From Micromonospora sp. NBC_00389 (GTDB taxonomy: Bacteria > Actinomycetota > Actinomycetes > Mycobacteriales > Micromonosporaceae): a DNA stretch of 64,000 nucleotides. The position numbers and the translations under genes were made by a program. Location of the stretch: contig NZ_CP107947.1 of the NCBI RefSeq assembly GCF_036059255.1, positions 3,348,001 to 3,412,000 of the forward strand, in the 5' to 3' direction. The notes under the pieces were generated by a model. The model was not told where the DNA came from. It made no database searches and saw only the letters and a program-made list of their open reading frames with translations. Shown one piece after another: positions 39,197 to 51,608 of the stretch; positions within the stretch are counted from its first letter, which is position 1; each line of letters opens with the position of its first letter.

Positions 39197-39343
39197 GACA
39201 GCCTCCTTAGGGGGTGTGGTGCGCTGTCGAGGTCCTTCAGTACCCCCTCACCAACCAGCGCAATCACCAGGCCGCAGGGTGCCGCGCCCAGCGATCTTGG
39301 CGTCGGGTAGAGTTCACCCGTCGCCGGCATTTGCCGGAGACGT

Positions 39344-39416
39344 GCGGACGTAGCGCAGCTGGTAGCGCATCACCTTGCCAAGGTGAGGGTCGCGGGTTCG
39401 AATCCCGTCGTCCGCT
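39344..39416 (+). tRNA. tRNA-Gly (GCC), copy 2
   Basis: Base-for-base identical to 31145-31217. The leader differs, with CCGGCATTTGCCGG just upstream. Confidence 0.97.
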
Positions 39417-39462
39417 CGCGATCCGCCCCGCGATCCTGATTGTCGGATCGGGCGATCACCAC

Positions 39463-39537
39463 GGGCGATTGGCGCAGTGGGAGCGCGCTTCCTTGACACG
39501 GAAGAGGTCACTGGTTCAAACCCAGTATCGCCCACCA
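39463..39537 (+). tRNA. tRNA-Val (GAC), copy 2
   Basis: Identical to 31337-31411 including the encoded CCA. No tRNA-Cys or T-rich terminator accompanies this copy. Confidence 0.97.
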
Positions 39538-39572
39538 GATTCATCCGTAGTGATGCTGAGCTGCGGCGGCGC

Positions 39573-40085
39573 TCATTCCCCCTTTTCCCTGAGGGTGCGC
39601 GCTGGTGCGGTGGCGGCTTCTACGCGGAACACGGGATAGCGCGCCGCTATCGCCTCGAAAGCCGTCAGGGGTGCGCCGCGGTCCACGGGCAGGTGTGGTC
39701 GTGCTCCAGGCACCTTCTGCAGGTACCGCTTGAGGATCGGGGCACGCTCTTCGACGGGTACCTCGACCAGTTGGCGGGGCCGGGCGCGGCCGCGTCGGAT
39801 GGTGACCCGGCCGTCCGCCGCCCGGACGTTGCGGACCCAGTTGCAGTCGTTGCCCAGCATCGAGACCAGGTACCAGACGCCGTCCCGGTCGGCCATGCCG
39901 AGCGGGAACCGGGTGATCCGCCCGGTGCGACGGCCCGGCACCTCAAGGGTGACCCAACGTCGGGGCAGCAGGCCGGCACCCTGTACGACCGCCCAGAACC
40001 GGGCGAACCGGCGGGCCGTCGAGTTGCCGCGCCCTCCGGTGTACATGGCCCGGAGTTCGTCATCGGCATATGGCCAGCGTGCCAT
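39573..40085 (-). CDS. F420-dependent nitroreductase-family protein (Ddn-like)
   Basis: 170-aa protein of the deazaflavin-dependent nitroreductase family. The split-barrel signature VTLEVPGRRTGRITRFPLG, YLVSMLGNDCNWVRNVRAADG and RRGRARPRQLVEV is clear. These proteins bind F420H2 and reduce quinones or nitro compounds. ATG 40085 has GGGAGG 5 nt before it; the frame continues upstream without conservation. Cytoplasmic or membrane-associated. Confidence 0.9.
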   Translation of the reverse strand: MARWPYADDELRAMYTGGRGNSTARRFARFWAVVQGAGLLPRRWVTLEVPGRRTGRITRFPLGMADRDGVWYLVSMLGNDCNWVRNVRAADGRVTIRRGRARPRQLVEVPVEERAPILKRYLQKVPGARPHLPVDRGAPLTAFEAIAARYPVFRVEAATAPARTLREKGE

Positions 40086-40259
40086 CGGGTCCTCCCAGTG
40101 CGCGGCTCGTGCGGCGTCGTCTTCCTTCTTCAAAGGTTGCCGATGTTGGACCTGAGATACAGAGTCCAAAGTCCACATCCGGTTCGAGAACGTCATCCGC
40201 GACGCGGCCCGCCGACAATCCGGTGGCGGTCCGGATCGGTCGTTGCGAGACTCTGACCT

Positions 40260-40913
40260 GTGCGAGAGCCGGACCGTTTCCGAGCCGCCGTCGGCGCCTG
40301 GGCGGCTGGCGGCACGGATGCCGCGGCGGCCGCCACGGCGGCCCGTGAGTTGGCCCGCGACGGCCTGGCCACGGTCGTGCTCGTCGAGGGGGTCAGCGAC
40401 CAGTGCGCGGTGGAGGCGCTGGCCGCACGGCGCGACCGTGACCTGGCCGACGAGGGCGTGTGTGTGGTGCCGATCGGGGGTGCCATGAGCGTCGGTCGGT
40501 TCCTGCGGCTCGTCGGTGCACAGGGGCTCGCCCTGACGGTGCGAGGGCTCTGTGACGAGGCCGAGGAGAGCTACTTCCGGCGCGGGCTCGAACAGGCCGG
40601 CCTGGGCAGTGGCCTGACCCGGTCGGCGATGGAGGCCCTCGGCTTCTACGTGTGCGTCGCCGACCTCGAGGACGAGTTGATCCGCGCGCTCGGCAGCACC
40701 GGCGTCGAGCAGGTCCTCGCGGCGGAGAAGGACCTGGCCAGGTTCCGGGTCTTCCAGAACCAGCCCGCGCAGCGCGAGCGGTCGGTCGAGCGGCAACTGC
40801 GCCGCTTCATGGGCACCATGAGCGGTCGCAAGGCCCGGTACGCCCGCGCGCTCGTCCGCGCCCTCGACCCGGCCTGCGTACCCCGACCGTTGGACCACCT
40901 TCTCGCCGGCTAG
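40260..40913 (+). CDS. Stand-alone OLD-type TOPRIM protein
   Basis: 217-aa protein with a TOPRIM fold: VVLVEGVSDQCAVEALA (catalytic Glu) and GLCDEAEESYFRRGLE in place of the second acidic motif. In full-length OLD nucleases a TOPRIM domain follows an ABC ATPase; here the ATPase is absent, which is typical of a conserved actinobacterial group of unknown function. GTG 40260 has GAGACT 7 nt upstream. A nuclease or primase-like role is possible but not shown. Confidence 0.75.
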   Translation: MREPDRFRAAVGAWAAGGTDAAAAATAARELARDGLATVVLVEGVSDQCAVEALAARRDRDLADEGVCVVPIGGAMSVGRFLRLVGAQGLALTVRGLCDEAEESYFRRGLEQAGLGSGLTRSAMEALGFYVCVADLEDELIRALGSTGVEQVLAAEKDLARFRVFQNQPAQRERSVERQLRRFMGTMSGRKARYARALVRALDPACVPRPLDHLLAG

Positions 40914-41002
40914 TCCCACCGACCTGCCGCGTCAGCCAGCGGTTCTGCCAGCGGCAGATCCGCTACCGGTGAACATGGGTGTCACCCGCTCTGGCCAGCG
41001 GG

Positions 41003-41008
41003 CAGGGT
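41003..41008 (+). promoter_or_regulatory. -10 hexamer CAGGGT of the epimerase-like gene
   Basis: Seven nt before ATG 41016; an in-frame GTG at 41007 would lie inside it. Confidence 0.5.
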
Positions 41009-41015
41009 GGACCGC

Positions 41016-42011
41016 ATGAGACTGCTGGTGCTGGGTGGGACGGGTTTCGTGGGTGGAGCGACGGTGGCCGACGCGGTTCGCCGGGGCTGGTCGGTGACGG
41101 TGTTCAACCGGGGGATGCACGGCACGGTCCCGCCCGGCGTCCAGCGGTTGCGGGGTGACCGGACGCAGCCGGACGGCCTGGCGGCGCTGGCGGGCGGCGA
41201 ATGGGACCTGGTGGTCGACACCTGGGACGGCGCCCCCCGGGCAGTGCGGGACGCGGCCCGCGCGCTGGTCGGCGCGGTCCCGCACTACGCCTACATCTCC
41301 AGCGGCTCGGTCTACGCCCAGCCGGTGCCGGCGCAGGTCGGCGAGGAGGCGCCCACTGTGGGCACGGCCGCCGCCGACGCCACCGGGGGAGACTACGCGG
41401 AGTGCAAGGCTGGCGGGGAGTTGGCCGCGACGGAGGTCTACGGCGAGCGGGCGCTGCTGGTGCGCGCCGGGTTGATCCTTGGGCCGGGGGAGGACATCGG
41501 CCGGCTGCCCTGGTGGCTGCAGCGGGTGGCCCGCGGCGGTGACGTGCTCGCGCCCGGCCCTCGGGGTCTGCCCGTGCAGTACATCGACGTGCGCGACCTG
41601 GCCGCGTGGACGCTGGACCGCGCCGCCGAGCGGGTCGGCGGTGCCTTCAACGTGATCAGCCACCCGGGGCACACCACGATGGGCGAGCTGCTCGACACGG
41701 TCGTCGCGGTGACCGGCTCCGGCGCCCGGTTGCACTGGACCGATCCGGGGCCGATCCTGGCCGCCGGCGTGGTCCCCTGGAACGACCTGCCCATCTGGGT
41801 TCCGGAGGGTCACGAGTTCCGGTGGATGCAGGAGCGCGGCGTGCAGAAGGCGTACGCGGCGGGGCTGACGTGCCGACCGGTGGCCGACACCGTCGCCGAC
41901 ACCTGGCGCTGGCTGCGTGCGGTGGGGTCGGTGCCACCGCGCGCCGGCCGGCCGGCCCGGGAGCCGGTGGGGCTGGATCCCGCCCGGGAGGCGGAGCTGC
42001 TCACCGCCTGA
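41016..42011 (+). CDS. NAD-dependent epimerase/dehydratase family protein
   Basis: 331-aa atypical/extended SDR enzyme. Rossmann motif VLGGTGFVGGATVADAV at the N terminus, a sugar-epimerase-like ISSGSVYAQP strand and a Y-x3-K variant (DYAECKAGGE). The C terminus VPEGHEFRWMQERGVQKAYAAG is typical of actinobacterial NAD-dependent reductases of this class. Start ATG 41016 placed by the promoter. Substrate unknown. Confidence 0.88.
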   Translation: MRLLVLGGTGFVGGATVADAVRRGWSVTVFNRGMHGTVPPGVQRLRGDRTQPDGLAALAGGEWDLVVDTWDGAPRAVRDAARALVGAVPHYAYISSGSVYAQPVPAQVGEEAPTVGTAAADATGGDYAECKAGGELAATEVYGERALLVRAGLILGPGEDIGRLPWWLQRVARGGDVLAPGPRGLPVQYIDVRDLAAWTLDRAAERVGGAFNVISHPGHTTMGELLDTVVAVTGSGARLHWTDPGPILAAGVVPWNDLPIWVPEGHEFRWMQERGVQKAYAAGLTCRPVADTVADTWRWLRAVGSVPPRAGRPAREPVGLDPAREAELLTA

Positions 42012-42053
42012 CCGGGCGTCCGCCGTCGACGGGGTGCGGCTGGTGATGCCGGC

Positions 42054-43028
42054 TCAGGCCGGCACCACCGGCAGGTCCAGCACCTCGTCGATGCTGCGGC
42101 GTGAGGTCGGTCGGCCGGGCTGGCCGTACCCGATCCGCAGCACCATCTGCGGTGTGCCGAACCGGCCCAGCGACAGCCGCAGTTGCTCCCGCGCGCCGGG
42201 CACCTCGATCGGCTGGGAGAGCATCGACACGCTGAGCCCGGCGTCGGTGGCGGTGAGCAGCACCCGTTGCAGGGCCTGCCCGGCGATGACCTGGTCCACC
42301 GCGGTGTTGCCCACCGAGCCGAGCACCGCCACCAGCGGCTCCGGCTCGAAGTCCCGCCCAGGGGCCCGGTCGAGCCCGCCGAAGGCGCGCGCCGGCAGCA
42401 CGTCCTGCGGCTCGCTCTGCGGGCCGCCGGACGAGGAGGGCACGCCGTCCGGTGCGGGCTCCCGGCGTAGCCACTGCTCGCGTTCCGCCCGGTAGGCCGG
42501 GTCCCGCTCCAGCACCCGGTGCGCGCTTCGGGCGATCTCGCCGAACGCGGAGACCGCGCTCACCCCGATCAGCATCTCCAGCCAGCACTGCTCGGTGCGG
42601 GCCGCCTCGCCGAGCCGCCAACGGGCGTCGGCCGGAACCGGGTTCGGCCAGAACGGCAGGCGGTTGCTGAACCGGCGGGGGATGGCGGCGTACAGGCTCT
42701 GCTCGGCGGGGGTGGGCGGGCGCGGGGTGTCCGGCACCAGCCGGGCCAGCAGGTTCGGCTCGGCCGGGTCGGGGCGCAGCCGCACCTGGGCCGGGATGCC
42801 GGCGACGGCCAGCGCGATCCGCAGGTTGAACAGCGCGGCGCCGCAGCCGACCCGCACTCCCCACCCGCTCGGGTCGGTCGCCGGCAGCCGGCGGGCCGGG
42901 TCGGCCAGCACCTCGATCCCGCCGTCGCGCAGCCGCAACCGCCACGGCTGGGTGTTGTGCAGAGAGGGTGCCCGTACCGCGTCCACGGCGGCGGCCCGCA
43001 GCTGTGCGGGGGTGTAGCCGATGTCCAT
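42054..43028 (-). CDS. Acg-family nitroreductase-like flavoprotein 1
   Basis: 324-aa protein of the Acg (Rv2032-like) family, two fused nitroreductase half-domains with a divergent FMN site. SLHNTQPWRLRL, GCGAALFNLRIAL and SVGNTAVDQVIAGQALQRVLL, then TPQMVLRIGYG at the end, define it. In M. tuberculosis acg is a DosR-regulon gene; here it is divergent from dosR. ATG 43028 has GAAAGGAGCACC upstream. Confidence 0.92.
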   Translation of the reverse strand: MDIGYTPAQLRAAAVDAVRAPSLHNTQPWRLRLRDGGIEVLADPARRLPATDPSGWGVRVGCGAALFNLRIALAVAGIPAQVRLRPDPAEPNLLARLVPDTPRPPTPAEQSLYAAIPRRFSNRLPFWPNPVPADARWRLGEAARTEQCWLEMLIGVSAVSAFGEIARSAHRVLERDPAYRAEREQWLRREPAPDGVPSSSGGPQSEPQDVLPARAFGGLDRAPGRDFEPEPLVAVLGSVGNTAVDQVIAGQALQRVLLTATDAGLSVSMLSQPIEVPGAREQLRLSLGRFGTPQMVLRIGYGQPGRPTSRRSIDEVLDLPVVPA

Positions 43029-43205
43029 GGCAGGTGCTCCTTTCCCGGTGCCAGCGGCCGATGGTGCCGCGACGCATCCCTACCGTCCGCCCGTCGGGTG
43101 AGCGGCGTGCAGGGCCGGACGTCCCGATCCGTCGGGCCCGACCGGCCCCCTGCCCGGGTCCGACCGTCGCGCTGGCCCGGCCTCGCGGGCGGAACCGGTG
43201 TGATC

Positions 43206-43219
43206 GGGACCTTCGGCCC
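43206..43219. promoter_or_regulatory. DosR-like box GGGACCTTCGGCCC
   Basis: Fits GGGNC-N4-GNCCC, the core of the DosR site, in the divergent gap between the acg-like gene and dosR, 35 bp before the dosR ATG. A near-copy is at 50165-50178. Confidence 0.7.
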
Positions 43220-43254
43220 GTGCACCTGACGCGGGACCCGGGTAGAAACGAGGA

Positions 43255-43893
43255 ATGATCCGCGTGTTCCTCCTCGACGACCACGAGGTCGTCCGCCGTG
43301 GCCTGGCCGACCTCCTGCAGAGCAGCGGCGACATCGAGGTGGTCGGCGAGTCCGGCTCCGCGCAGGAGGCGGCCCGCCGCATTCCGGCGTTGCGGCCGGA
43401 CGTGGCGATCCTCGACGCACGGCTGCCCGACGGCAACGGCATCGACGTGTGCCGCGACGTGCGCGCCGTCGACTCGTCCATCAAGGGCCTGATCCTCACC
43501 TCGTACGAGGACGACGAGGCGCTGTTCGCGGCGATCATGGCCGGCGCCGCCGGGTACGTGCTCAAGCAGATCCGCGGCACCGACCTGGTCGACGCCGTGC
43601 GTCGGGTGGCGGCCGGGCAGTCGCTGCTCGATCCGGCGATCACCACCCGGGTGCTGGAGCGCATCCGCAACGGCGTCGAGCAGCCGCGCGAGTTGAAGTC
43701 GCTCACCGAGCAGGAGCGACGGATCCTGGAGTACGTGGCGGAGGGGATGACCAACCGGGAGATCGCCGGGAAGATGTTCCTGGCCGAGAAGACGGTGAAG
43801 AACTACGTCTCCAGCGTGCTGGCCAAGCTGGGCCTGGAGCGCCGCACCCAGGCCGCCGTCCTGGCCACCCGCCTGCTCGGCAAGACCCCCTGA
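43255..43893 (+). CDS. DosR/DevR-like response regulator
   Basis: 212-aa NarL-type regulator very close in sequence pattern to mycobacterial DosR: RVFLLDDHEVVRRGLADLL, phospho-acceptor D54 in AILDARLPDGNGID, LILTSYEDDEAL, K104 in YVLKQI, and the LuxR HTH with EKTVKNYVSSVLAKLGLERRTQAAV, the DNA-recognition segment of DosR. ATG 43255 has GAGGA 3 nt before it. It is convergent with its kinase gene (15-bp gap) rather than co-directional. It probably activates the flanking acg, usp and phosphoketolase genes under oxygen limitation. Confidence 0.95.
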   Translation: MIRVFLLDDHEVVRRGLADLLQSSGDIEVVGESGSAQEAARRIPALRPDVAILDARLPDGNGIDVCRDVRAVDSSIKGLILTSYEDDEALFAAIMAGAAGYVLKQIRGTDLVDAVRRVAAGQSLLDPAITTRVLERIRNGVEQPRELKSLTEQERRILEYVAEGMTNREIAGKMFLAEKTVKNYVSSVLAKLGLERRTQAAVLATRLLGKTP

Positions 43894-43908
43894 CCCGACC
43901 CGCGCCGG

Positions 43909-46678
<2,770 letters not shown>

Positions 46679-46829
46679 GGTCACGACCTTTCCATCTCTG
46701 CCCATCGTGCCTCACGGCACGGTGCTGTGCGCGGCTTGCCGGTCCATCCTCTGGCATCCGAGGGAGTCCCGCACGGGCCGCAGGCGCCGATCACATCGCG
46801 TCGTTACGCCCGCCGGACCAGGCCCGGGG

Positions 46830-47687
46830 TCAGCGTTCCCGGACCACCGCGACCGGGCAGTGGGTGTGCTGGATCAGCTGTTGGCTGACCGAGCCGAGCA
46901 GCATGCCGGCCAGGCCGCCCCGGCCCCGGCTGCCGACCACCACCAGCCGCGCGTCGCGGCTCGCCTCGATCAGCATGGCCGCCGGGCTGCCCGGGACCAG
47001 GTCGACGGTCACGGTCAGTTCGGGGAACGTCCGCCGCCATGGCTCCACGTTCTCCTCCACCGCGGCCCGCTCGTCCGGGACCCCGGCCGCCCCGCCGGGG
47101 CCGGGCGTCCAGGCCCGCAGGACGCGCAGCGGCACCCGCCGCTGGGCCGCCCGCTCGGCCGCGAAGCCGAGCGCCACCAGCGACGGCTCGGAACCGTCCA
47201 CGCCGACCGCCACCGGCCCGGCCGTCGCGTCCGCCGGTGCGCTGCCGGCCCCGTCCCGGACCACCACGACCGGGCAGTGCGCGTGTGCGGCAACCGCCAC
47301 CGCCGTCGACCCGGCCAGCAGCCCACCGAACCCACCGTGCCCACGGCTGCCGAGCACCAGCAGCCCGGCCTTGGCCGAGCGTTCCTGCAGTACCAGGGCG
47401 GGTGGCCCGTCGAACACCTCGCCGGTGACGGTGAGCCCGGGGTGCGCGGCCGCGGCCTTCGCCGCCGCGTCCCGGACCAACTCCTCCACCTGTCGCCGGG
47501 CGGCGTCGTCCGGCCAGATGCCGGGCGCCACGCCCGGGCCGACCCAGCTGGCCACGGTCAGCCATTCGAAGACGTACGCCAGCCGCACCGGCTGGCCGCT
47601 GCGCCCAGCCTCGTCCAGCGCCCAGTCCAGGGCCACCGAGGCGTCGGTGGAGCCGTCGTAGCCGACCAGAATTTCCGAGTCGCGCAC
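46830..47687 (-). CDS. Tandem universal stress protein 1
   Basis: 285-aa protein with two Usp domains (residues about 1-140 and 150-285). Each has an ATP-binding G-2x-G-9x-G-[ST] motif: GSRGHGGFGGLLAGST and GSRGRGGLAGMLLGSV. GTG 47687 follows GAGGAGG that overlaps the phosphoketolase stop, so it is translated with that gene (10-bp gap). Two-domain Usp proteins are major DosR-regulon members in mycobacteria. Confidence 0.93.
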   Translation of the reverse strand: MRDSEILVGYDGSTDASVALDWALDEAGRSGQPVRLAYVFEWLTVASWVGPGVAPGIWPDDAARRQVEELVRDAAAKAAAAHPGLTVTGEVFDGPPALVLQERSAKAGLLVLGSRGHGGFGGLLAGSTAVAVAAHAHCPVVVVRDGAGSAPADATAGPVAVGVDGSEPSLVALGFAAERAAQRRVPLRVLRAWTPGPGGAAGVPDERAAVEENVEPWRRTFPELTVTVDLVPGSPAAMLIEASRDARLVVVGSRGRGGLAGMLLGSVSQQLIQHTHCPVAVVRER

Positions 47688-47697
47688 GTTGTCCTCC

Positions 47698-50091
47698 TCA
47701 GGGGTTGGTCGGGTCGATTTCCCGGACCCAGCGCCACTCCGCGACCTGTGGGTCATCCTCGCCGTGCCGGCGGGTGTAGTCGCGGGCCGACTGCCGGGCG
47801 TCGACCATCTGCTGTCGCAGGTGCGCGGCGCGGGCCGCCAGCCCGGGCACCCGGTCGATGACGTCGATGACCAGGTGGAAGCGGTCCAGGTCGTTGAGCA
47901 TCACCATGTCGAACGGCGTGGTGGTGGTGCCCTCCTCCTTGTAGCCGCGCACGTGCAGGTTGTCGTGGTTGGTACGGCGGTAGGTGAGCCGGTGGATCAG
48001 CCACGGGTAGCCGTGGTAGGCGAAGATGATCGGCCGATCCGCGGTGAAGATGGTGTCGAACTCGTTGTCGGGCAGGCCGTGCGGGTGCTCGGTGGCCGGC
48101 TGGAGTCGCATCAGGTCCACCACGTTGACCAGCCGCACCCTCAGGTCCGGCAGGTGCCGGCGCAGCAGGTCGGCGGCGGCCAGCGTCTCCAGCGTGGGGA
48201 CGTCCCCGCAGCAGGCGAGCACCACGTCCGGCTCGCTGCCGCCGTCGCTGCTGGCCCACTCCCAGATGCCCAGGCCGCGCCGGGTGTGCTGGATCGCCTC
48301 GGTCATCGACAACCAGTTCGGCGCCGCCTGCTTTCCGGCCACCACCACGTTGATGTAGTGCCGGCTGCGTAGGCAGTGGTCCATCGTCGCGAGCAGCGTG
48401 TTGGCGTCCGGCGGCAGGTAGACCCGGACCACCTCGGCCTTCTTGTTGACCACGTGGTCGATGAAGCCCGGGTCCTGGTGGGAGAAGCCGTTGTGGTCCT
48501 GTCGCCAGACGTGGCTGGAGAGCAGGTAGTTCAGTGAGGCGAGCGGCTGCCGCCAGGGGATGCCCCGGGTCACCTTCAACCACTTGGCGTGCTGGTTGAG
48601 CATCGAGTCGACGATGTGGATGAACGCCTCGTAGCTGGTGAACAGGCCGTGTCGGCCGGTCAGCAGGTAGCCCTCCAGCCAGCCCTGGCACAGGTGCTCG
48701 GAGAGCACCTCCATCACCCGGCCGTCCGGGGAGAGGTGCTCGTCGCTGGGCACCGTGTCGGCCACCCAGGCCCGGTCGGTCACCTCGAAGGCGGCGCCCA
48801 GCCGGTTGGAGGCGACCTCGTCCGGGCCGAACAGCCGGAACGTCTCCGGGTTGGCGGCGATGACGTCCCGGATCCACGCGCCGAGCACACCGGTCGCACC
48901 GGCCATCGGCTCGCCCGGCTGGGGGACGTCCACGCCGTACTCGCGGAAGTCGGGCAGGGTCAGGTCGCGGAGCACCACCCCGCCGTTGGTGACCGGGTTG
49001 GCGCTCATTCGTCGGTCGCCGTGCGGCGGCAGCGTGCACAGCTCGTCCACCGGCGCGCCGGTGGCGTCGAACAGCTCCTCGGGGCGGTAGCTGCGCAGCC
49101 AGCGCTCCAGCTCGGCCAGGTGCGCCGGGTTGTCCCGTACCCCGGACAGCGGCACCTGGTGGGCGCGGTAGGTGCCCTCCACCTGGGTGCCGTCGACCTC
49201 GCTCGGGCCGGTCCAGCCCTTCGGCGTCCGCAGGATGATCATCGGCCAGCGGGGACGCTCGACGGCGCCGCCGGAGCGCGCCTTGAGTTGGATCGCGGTG
49301 ATCTCGTCCAGCGCCCGGTCCATCGTCGCGGCGAGCGTGCGGTGCACCTGGGCCGGGTCGTCGCCGGCCACCACGTACGGCTGGTAGCCCGAGCCGCGCA
49401 TGAGGTCGAGCAGGTCCGCCTCGGGGATCCGGGCCAGCACGGTCGGACTGGCGATCTTGTAGCCGTTGAGGTGCAGGATGGGCAGCACCGCACCGTCGCG
49501 GGCCGGGTTGAGGAAGACGTTCGAGAGCCAACTGCCGGCCAGCGGCCCGGTCTCCGCCTCACCGTCGCCGATCACACAGGCGACCACCAGGTCCGGGTGG
49601 TCGAAGGCGGCGCCGTAGGCGTGGCTCAACGCGTACCCCAGCTCGCCGCCCTCGTGGATCGAGCCCGGCACCTCCGCCGCCACGTGGCTGGGAATGCCGC
49701 CCGGGAAGGAGAACTGCCGGAACAGCCGGGCCATCCCGGCCTCGTCGCGCGAGACGTCGTGGTAGCGCTCCGACCAGGTGCCCTCCAGCCAGGTGTTGGC
49801 CACGATGGCCGGGCCGCCGTGCCCGGGGCCGGTGACCAGCATGGCGTTCAGGTCGCGCGCCACGATCACCCGGTTGAGGTGGGCGTAGATCAGGTTGAGC
49901 CCGGGGCTGGTGCCCCAGTGACCGAGCAGCCGCGGCTTGATGTCGTCGACGGTCAGCGGCTCCCGCAGCAGCGGATTACCCAGCAGGTAGATCTGCCCGA
50001 CGGTGAGGTAGTTCGCGGCTCGCCAGTAGGCGTCCAGCCGGCGCAGCTCGTCGTCGGTGAGGGCACGGCGCGCGTCGAGAGCGGTGTCCAT
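47698..50091 (-). CDS. Phosphoketolase (Xfp type)
   Basis: 797-aa ThDP-dependent enzyme cleaving xylulose-5-phosphate and/or fructose-6-phosphate to acetyl-phosphate. The N-terminal [43 protein letters not shown] (ThDP/Mg) and the C-terminal [17 protein letters not shown] are all intact and the length is normal. It starts at ATG 50091 with a DosR-like box 74 bp upstream. It yields acetyl-phosphate, and hence ATP, without oxygen, which fits the surrounding dormancy genes. Confidence 0.96.
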   Translation of the reverse strand: MDTALDARRALTDDELRRLDAYWRAANYLTVGQIYLLGNPLLREPLTVDDIKPRLLGHWGTSPGLNLIYAHLNRVIVARDLNAMLVTGPGHGGPAIVANTWLEGTWSERYHDVSRDEAGMARLFRQFSFPGGIPSHVAAEVPGSIHEGGELGYALSHAYGAAFDHPDLVVACVIGDGEAETGPLAGSWLSNVFLNPARDGAVLPILHLNGYKIASPTVLARIPEADLLDLMRGSGYQPYVVAGDDPAQVHRTLAATMDRALDEITAIQLKARSGGAVERPRWPMIILRTPKGWTGPSEVDGTQVEGTYRAHQVPLSGVRDNPAHLAELERWLRSYRPEELFDATGAPVDELCTLPPHGDRRMSANPVTNGGVVLRDLTLPDFREYGVDVPQPGEPMAGATGVLGAWIRDVIAANPETFRLFGPDEVASNRLGAAFEVTDRAWVADTVPSDEHLSPDGRVMEVLSEHLCQGWLEGYLLTGRHGLFTSYEAFIHIVDSMLNQHAKWLKVTRGIPWRQPLASLNYLLSSHVWRQDHNGFSHQDPGFIDHVVNKKAEVVRVYLPPDANTLLATMDHCLRSRHYINVVVAGKQAAPNWLSMTEAIQHTRRGLGIWEWASSDGGSEPDVVLACCGDVPTLETLAAADLLRRHLPDLRVRLVNVVDLMRLQPATEHPHGLPDNEFDTIFTADRPIIFAYHGYPWLIHRLTYRRTNHDNLHVRGYKEEGTTTTPFDMVMLNDLDRFHLVIDVIDRVPGLAARAAHLRQQMVDARQSARDYTRRHGEDDPQVAEWRWVREIDPTNP

Positions 50092-50161
50092 GATGCTGAA
50101 CCTCTCGCGGGTAGGAGTGGGGCGTCCGGCGTCCAGCCTCGTCGCCGCCGACGCCCCAGGG

Positions 50162-51022
50162 TCAGGGCCGTTGGTCCCGGGTCGGGCGGACGTCGGGTCC
50201 AGTCAGCGGAATGTCGGTCAGCCCGCGGACGACGATCACCGGGGCCGGGGAGTGGTAGAGCAGGGACTGGGCGACCGAACCGAGCATTCCACGCCCCGGT
50301 TCGTCGCCGCGGGCGGCGACCAGCGTCAGCTGCGCCGAGCGCGACATGTCGACCAGCACCTGCTCGGGAGCGCCGCGGATGACGCGGCACTCGACCGGCA
50401 CCTCCGTGCGGCGGGCGGCGTGGCGGGCCATCAGCTCGGTGAGCTGATCGGTGACCTCGGCGGTGTCCTCGTCGGGCTCCACCACCCGCAGCGCCAGCAG
50501 TCGGGCGCTGCGCCGGGTCGCGCACTCGAAGGCCCACTGCAGGGCGAGGGTCGAGCTGGGCGAGCCGTCCACCCCGACCAGCATCGGGCCCGGCGGCGGC
50601 GGGTCGTCGCGGACGACCAGCAGCGGGCAGCCGGCCCGTGCGGCCAGCTGCACGGCAGGCGTGTCGGACGCGACGCACTCGCCGCTGCCGGCCATCCCGC
50701 TGTCGCCGACCGCGAGCAGGAAGGCCGCCTCTGACCGGCGGATCAGGGTGAGCAGCGTGGCGTTCTCGATGATCTCGCCGCGTACGGTCAGTCCCGGCTC
50801 GACCTCGTGGGCGAGCTGGGCGGCCCGGGTGATCAGGTCTTCGGCGTGGTCCCGGGGCGCGGCGACGGTGTCTGCGGCGAAGGCCGCCTGCCAGTCGAAG
50901 ACGTGCAGCAGGTGCAGCGGCCGGCCGTGGGTGGCGGCCTCCTGTGCGGCCAGTCGGACGACCGGGAGGTCGCGGTCCGAGCCGAGACCGACCAGCACCG
51001 CTGCATCGGCGGATGCGGCCAT
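50162..51022 (-). CDS. Tandem universal stress protein 2
   Basis: 286-aa two-domain Usp. The second domain carries the full ATP motif ([27 protein letters not shown]); the first domain motif ([32 protein letters not shown]) is degenerate, so only one nucleotide site is likely. It is upstream of the phosphoketolase gene in the same direction, 70 bp away, and its 3' end contains the DosR-like box of that gene. Confidence 0.9.
   Translation of the reverse strand: MAASADAAVLVGLGSDRDLPVVRLAAQEAATHGRPLHLLHVFDWQAAFAADTVAAPRDHAEDLITRAAQLAHEVEPGLTVRGEIIENATLLTLIRRSEAAFLLAVGDSGMAGSGECVASDTPAVQLAARAGCPLLVVRDDPPPPGPMLVGVDGSPSSTLALQWAFECATRRSARLLALRVVEPDEDTAEVTDQLTELMARHAARRTEVPVECRVIRGAPEQVLVDMSRSAQLTLVAARGDEPGRGMLGSVAQSLLYHSPAPVIVVRGLTDIPLTGPDVRPTRDQRP
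50165..50178. promoter_or_regulatory. DosR-like box GGGCCGTTGGTCCC
   Basis: On the - strand it reads GGGACCAACGGCCC, matching GGGNC-N4-GNCCC and differing only in the central dinucleotide from the box before dosR. It overlaps the last codons of the usp gene and lies 74 bp before the phosphoketolase ATG. Confidence 0.7.
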
Positions 51023-51161
51023 CCGACATCACCTCCCGGGCGTCGCGCCCGGCACGACCACGCTGTCCCTGACCGAGGGTAGTCGGGTGGTCACGATGGT
51101 GGGCCGGTTCGGGGGTGCTGTCGATGTGGGTTCTCAGCGAAGGTGCCACGTTCGTGGCCAC

Positions 51162-51596
51162 TCAGTCGAGACAGAACTCGTTGCCCTCGATGTCCTGCAT
51201 CACGAGGCACGACTCGTTGTCGCCATCGGCAAGCAGTAGTCGCACGCGTGCCGCGCCGAGCGGGACCAGTCGTGCGCATTCGGCCTCAAGTGCGGCCAGG
51301 CGCTCTTCACCCACGAGCCCGGTGCCGACCCGCACGTCAAGATGCAGCCGATTCTTGACGACCTTGCCTTCGGGGACGCGCTGGAAGAACAGTCGCGGGC
51401 CCACACCTGAGGGATCACTGCATGCGAACGCTGAACCCTGTTGCTCAGGCGGCAGCGCGCGATCGAACTCGTCCCAGGTGGCGAACCCCTCCGGTGGCGG
51501 CGGTACGACGTACCCCAACACCTCGCACCAGAAGCGGGCGACGCGCTCAGGCTCTGCGCAGTCGAAGGTGACTTGGAACTGCTTGACCGACGCCAT
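51162..51596 (-). CDS. VOC family protein (glyoxalase-like)
   Basis: 144-aa vicinal-oxygen-chelate domain: FQVTFDCAEPERVARFWCEV at the start, FQRVPEGKVVKNRLHLDVRV in the middle with the HLDV metal-ligand region, and VMQDIEGNEFCLD at the end, the glyoxalase_6 subgroup. ATG 51596 has TATGGT 6 nt upstream. It is fully contained in the inverted-repeat cassette. Such proteins can be dioxygenases, isomerases or antibiotic-binding proteins; the substrate is unknown. Confidence 0.88.
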   Translation of the reverse strand: MASVKQFQVTFDCAEPERVARFWCEVLGYVVPPPPEGFATWDEFDRALPPEQQGSAFACSDPSGVGPRLFFQRVPEGKVVKNRLHLDVRVGTGLVGEERLAALEAECARLVPLGAARVRLLLADGDNESCLVMQDIEGNEFCLD

Positions 51597-51602
51597 CGGT
51601 CC

Positions 51603-51608
51603 ACCATA
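51603..51608 (-). promoter_or_regulatory. -10 hexamer TATGGT of the VOC gene
   Basis: Six nt before ATG 51596, within the cassette. An imperfect GGGGCGGG hairpin (51608-51646) lies directly upstream of it. Confidence 0.55.

Noticed and set aside
39241..39343. Strong promoter for the second tRNA block
   Set aside because: TAGAGT at 39308-39313 could be a -10, but no convincing -35 stands at the right distance.
31337..39537. tRNA-Val as attachment site of an integrated element
   Set aside because: Whole tRNA genes are duplicated, not just a 3' end, and no integrase or excisionase is present between the copies.
43100..43190. Additional DosR boxes in GGGCCC-rich stretches between acg and dosR
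   Set aside because: The G and C runs do not keep the GGGNC-N4-GNCCC spacing.
46679..46829. DosR box before the second acg gene
   Set aside because: GGGAGTCCC and similar strings are present, but none has the right spacing.
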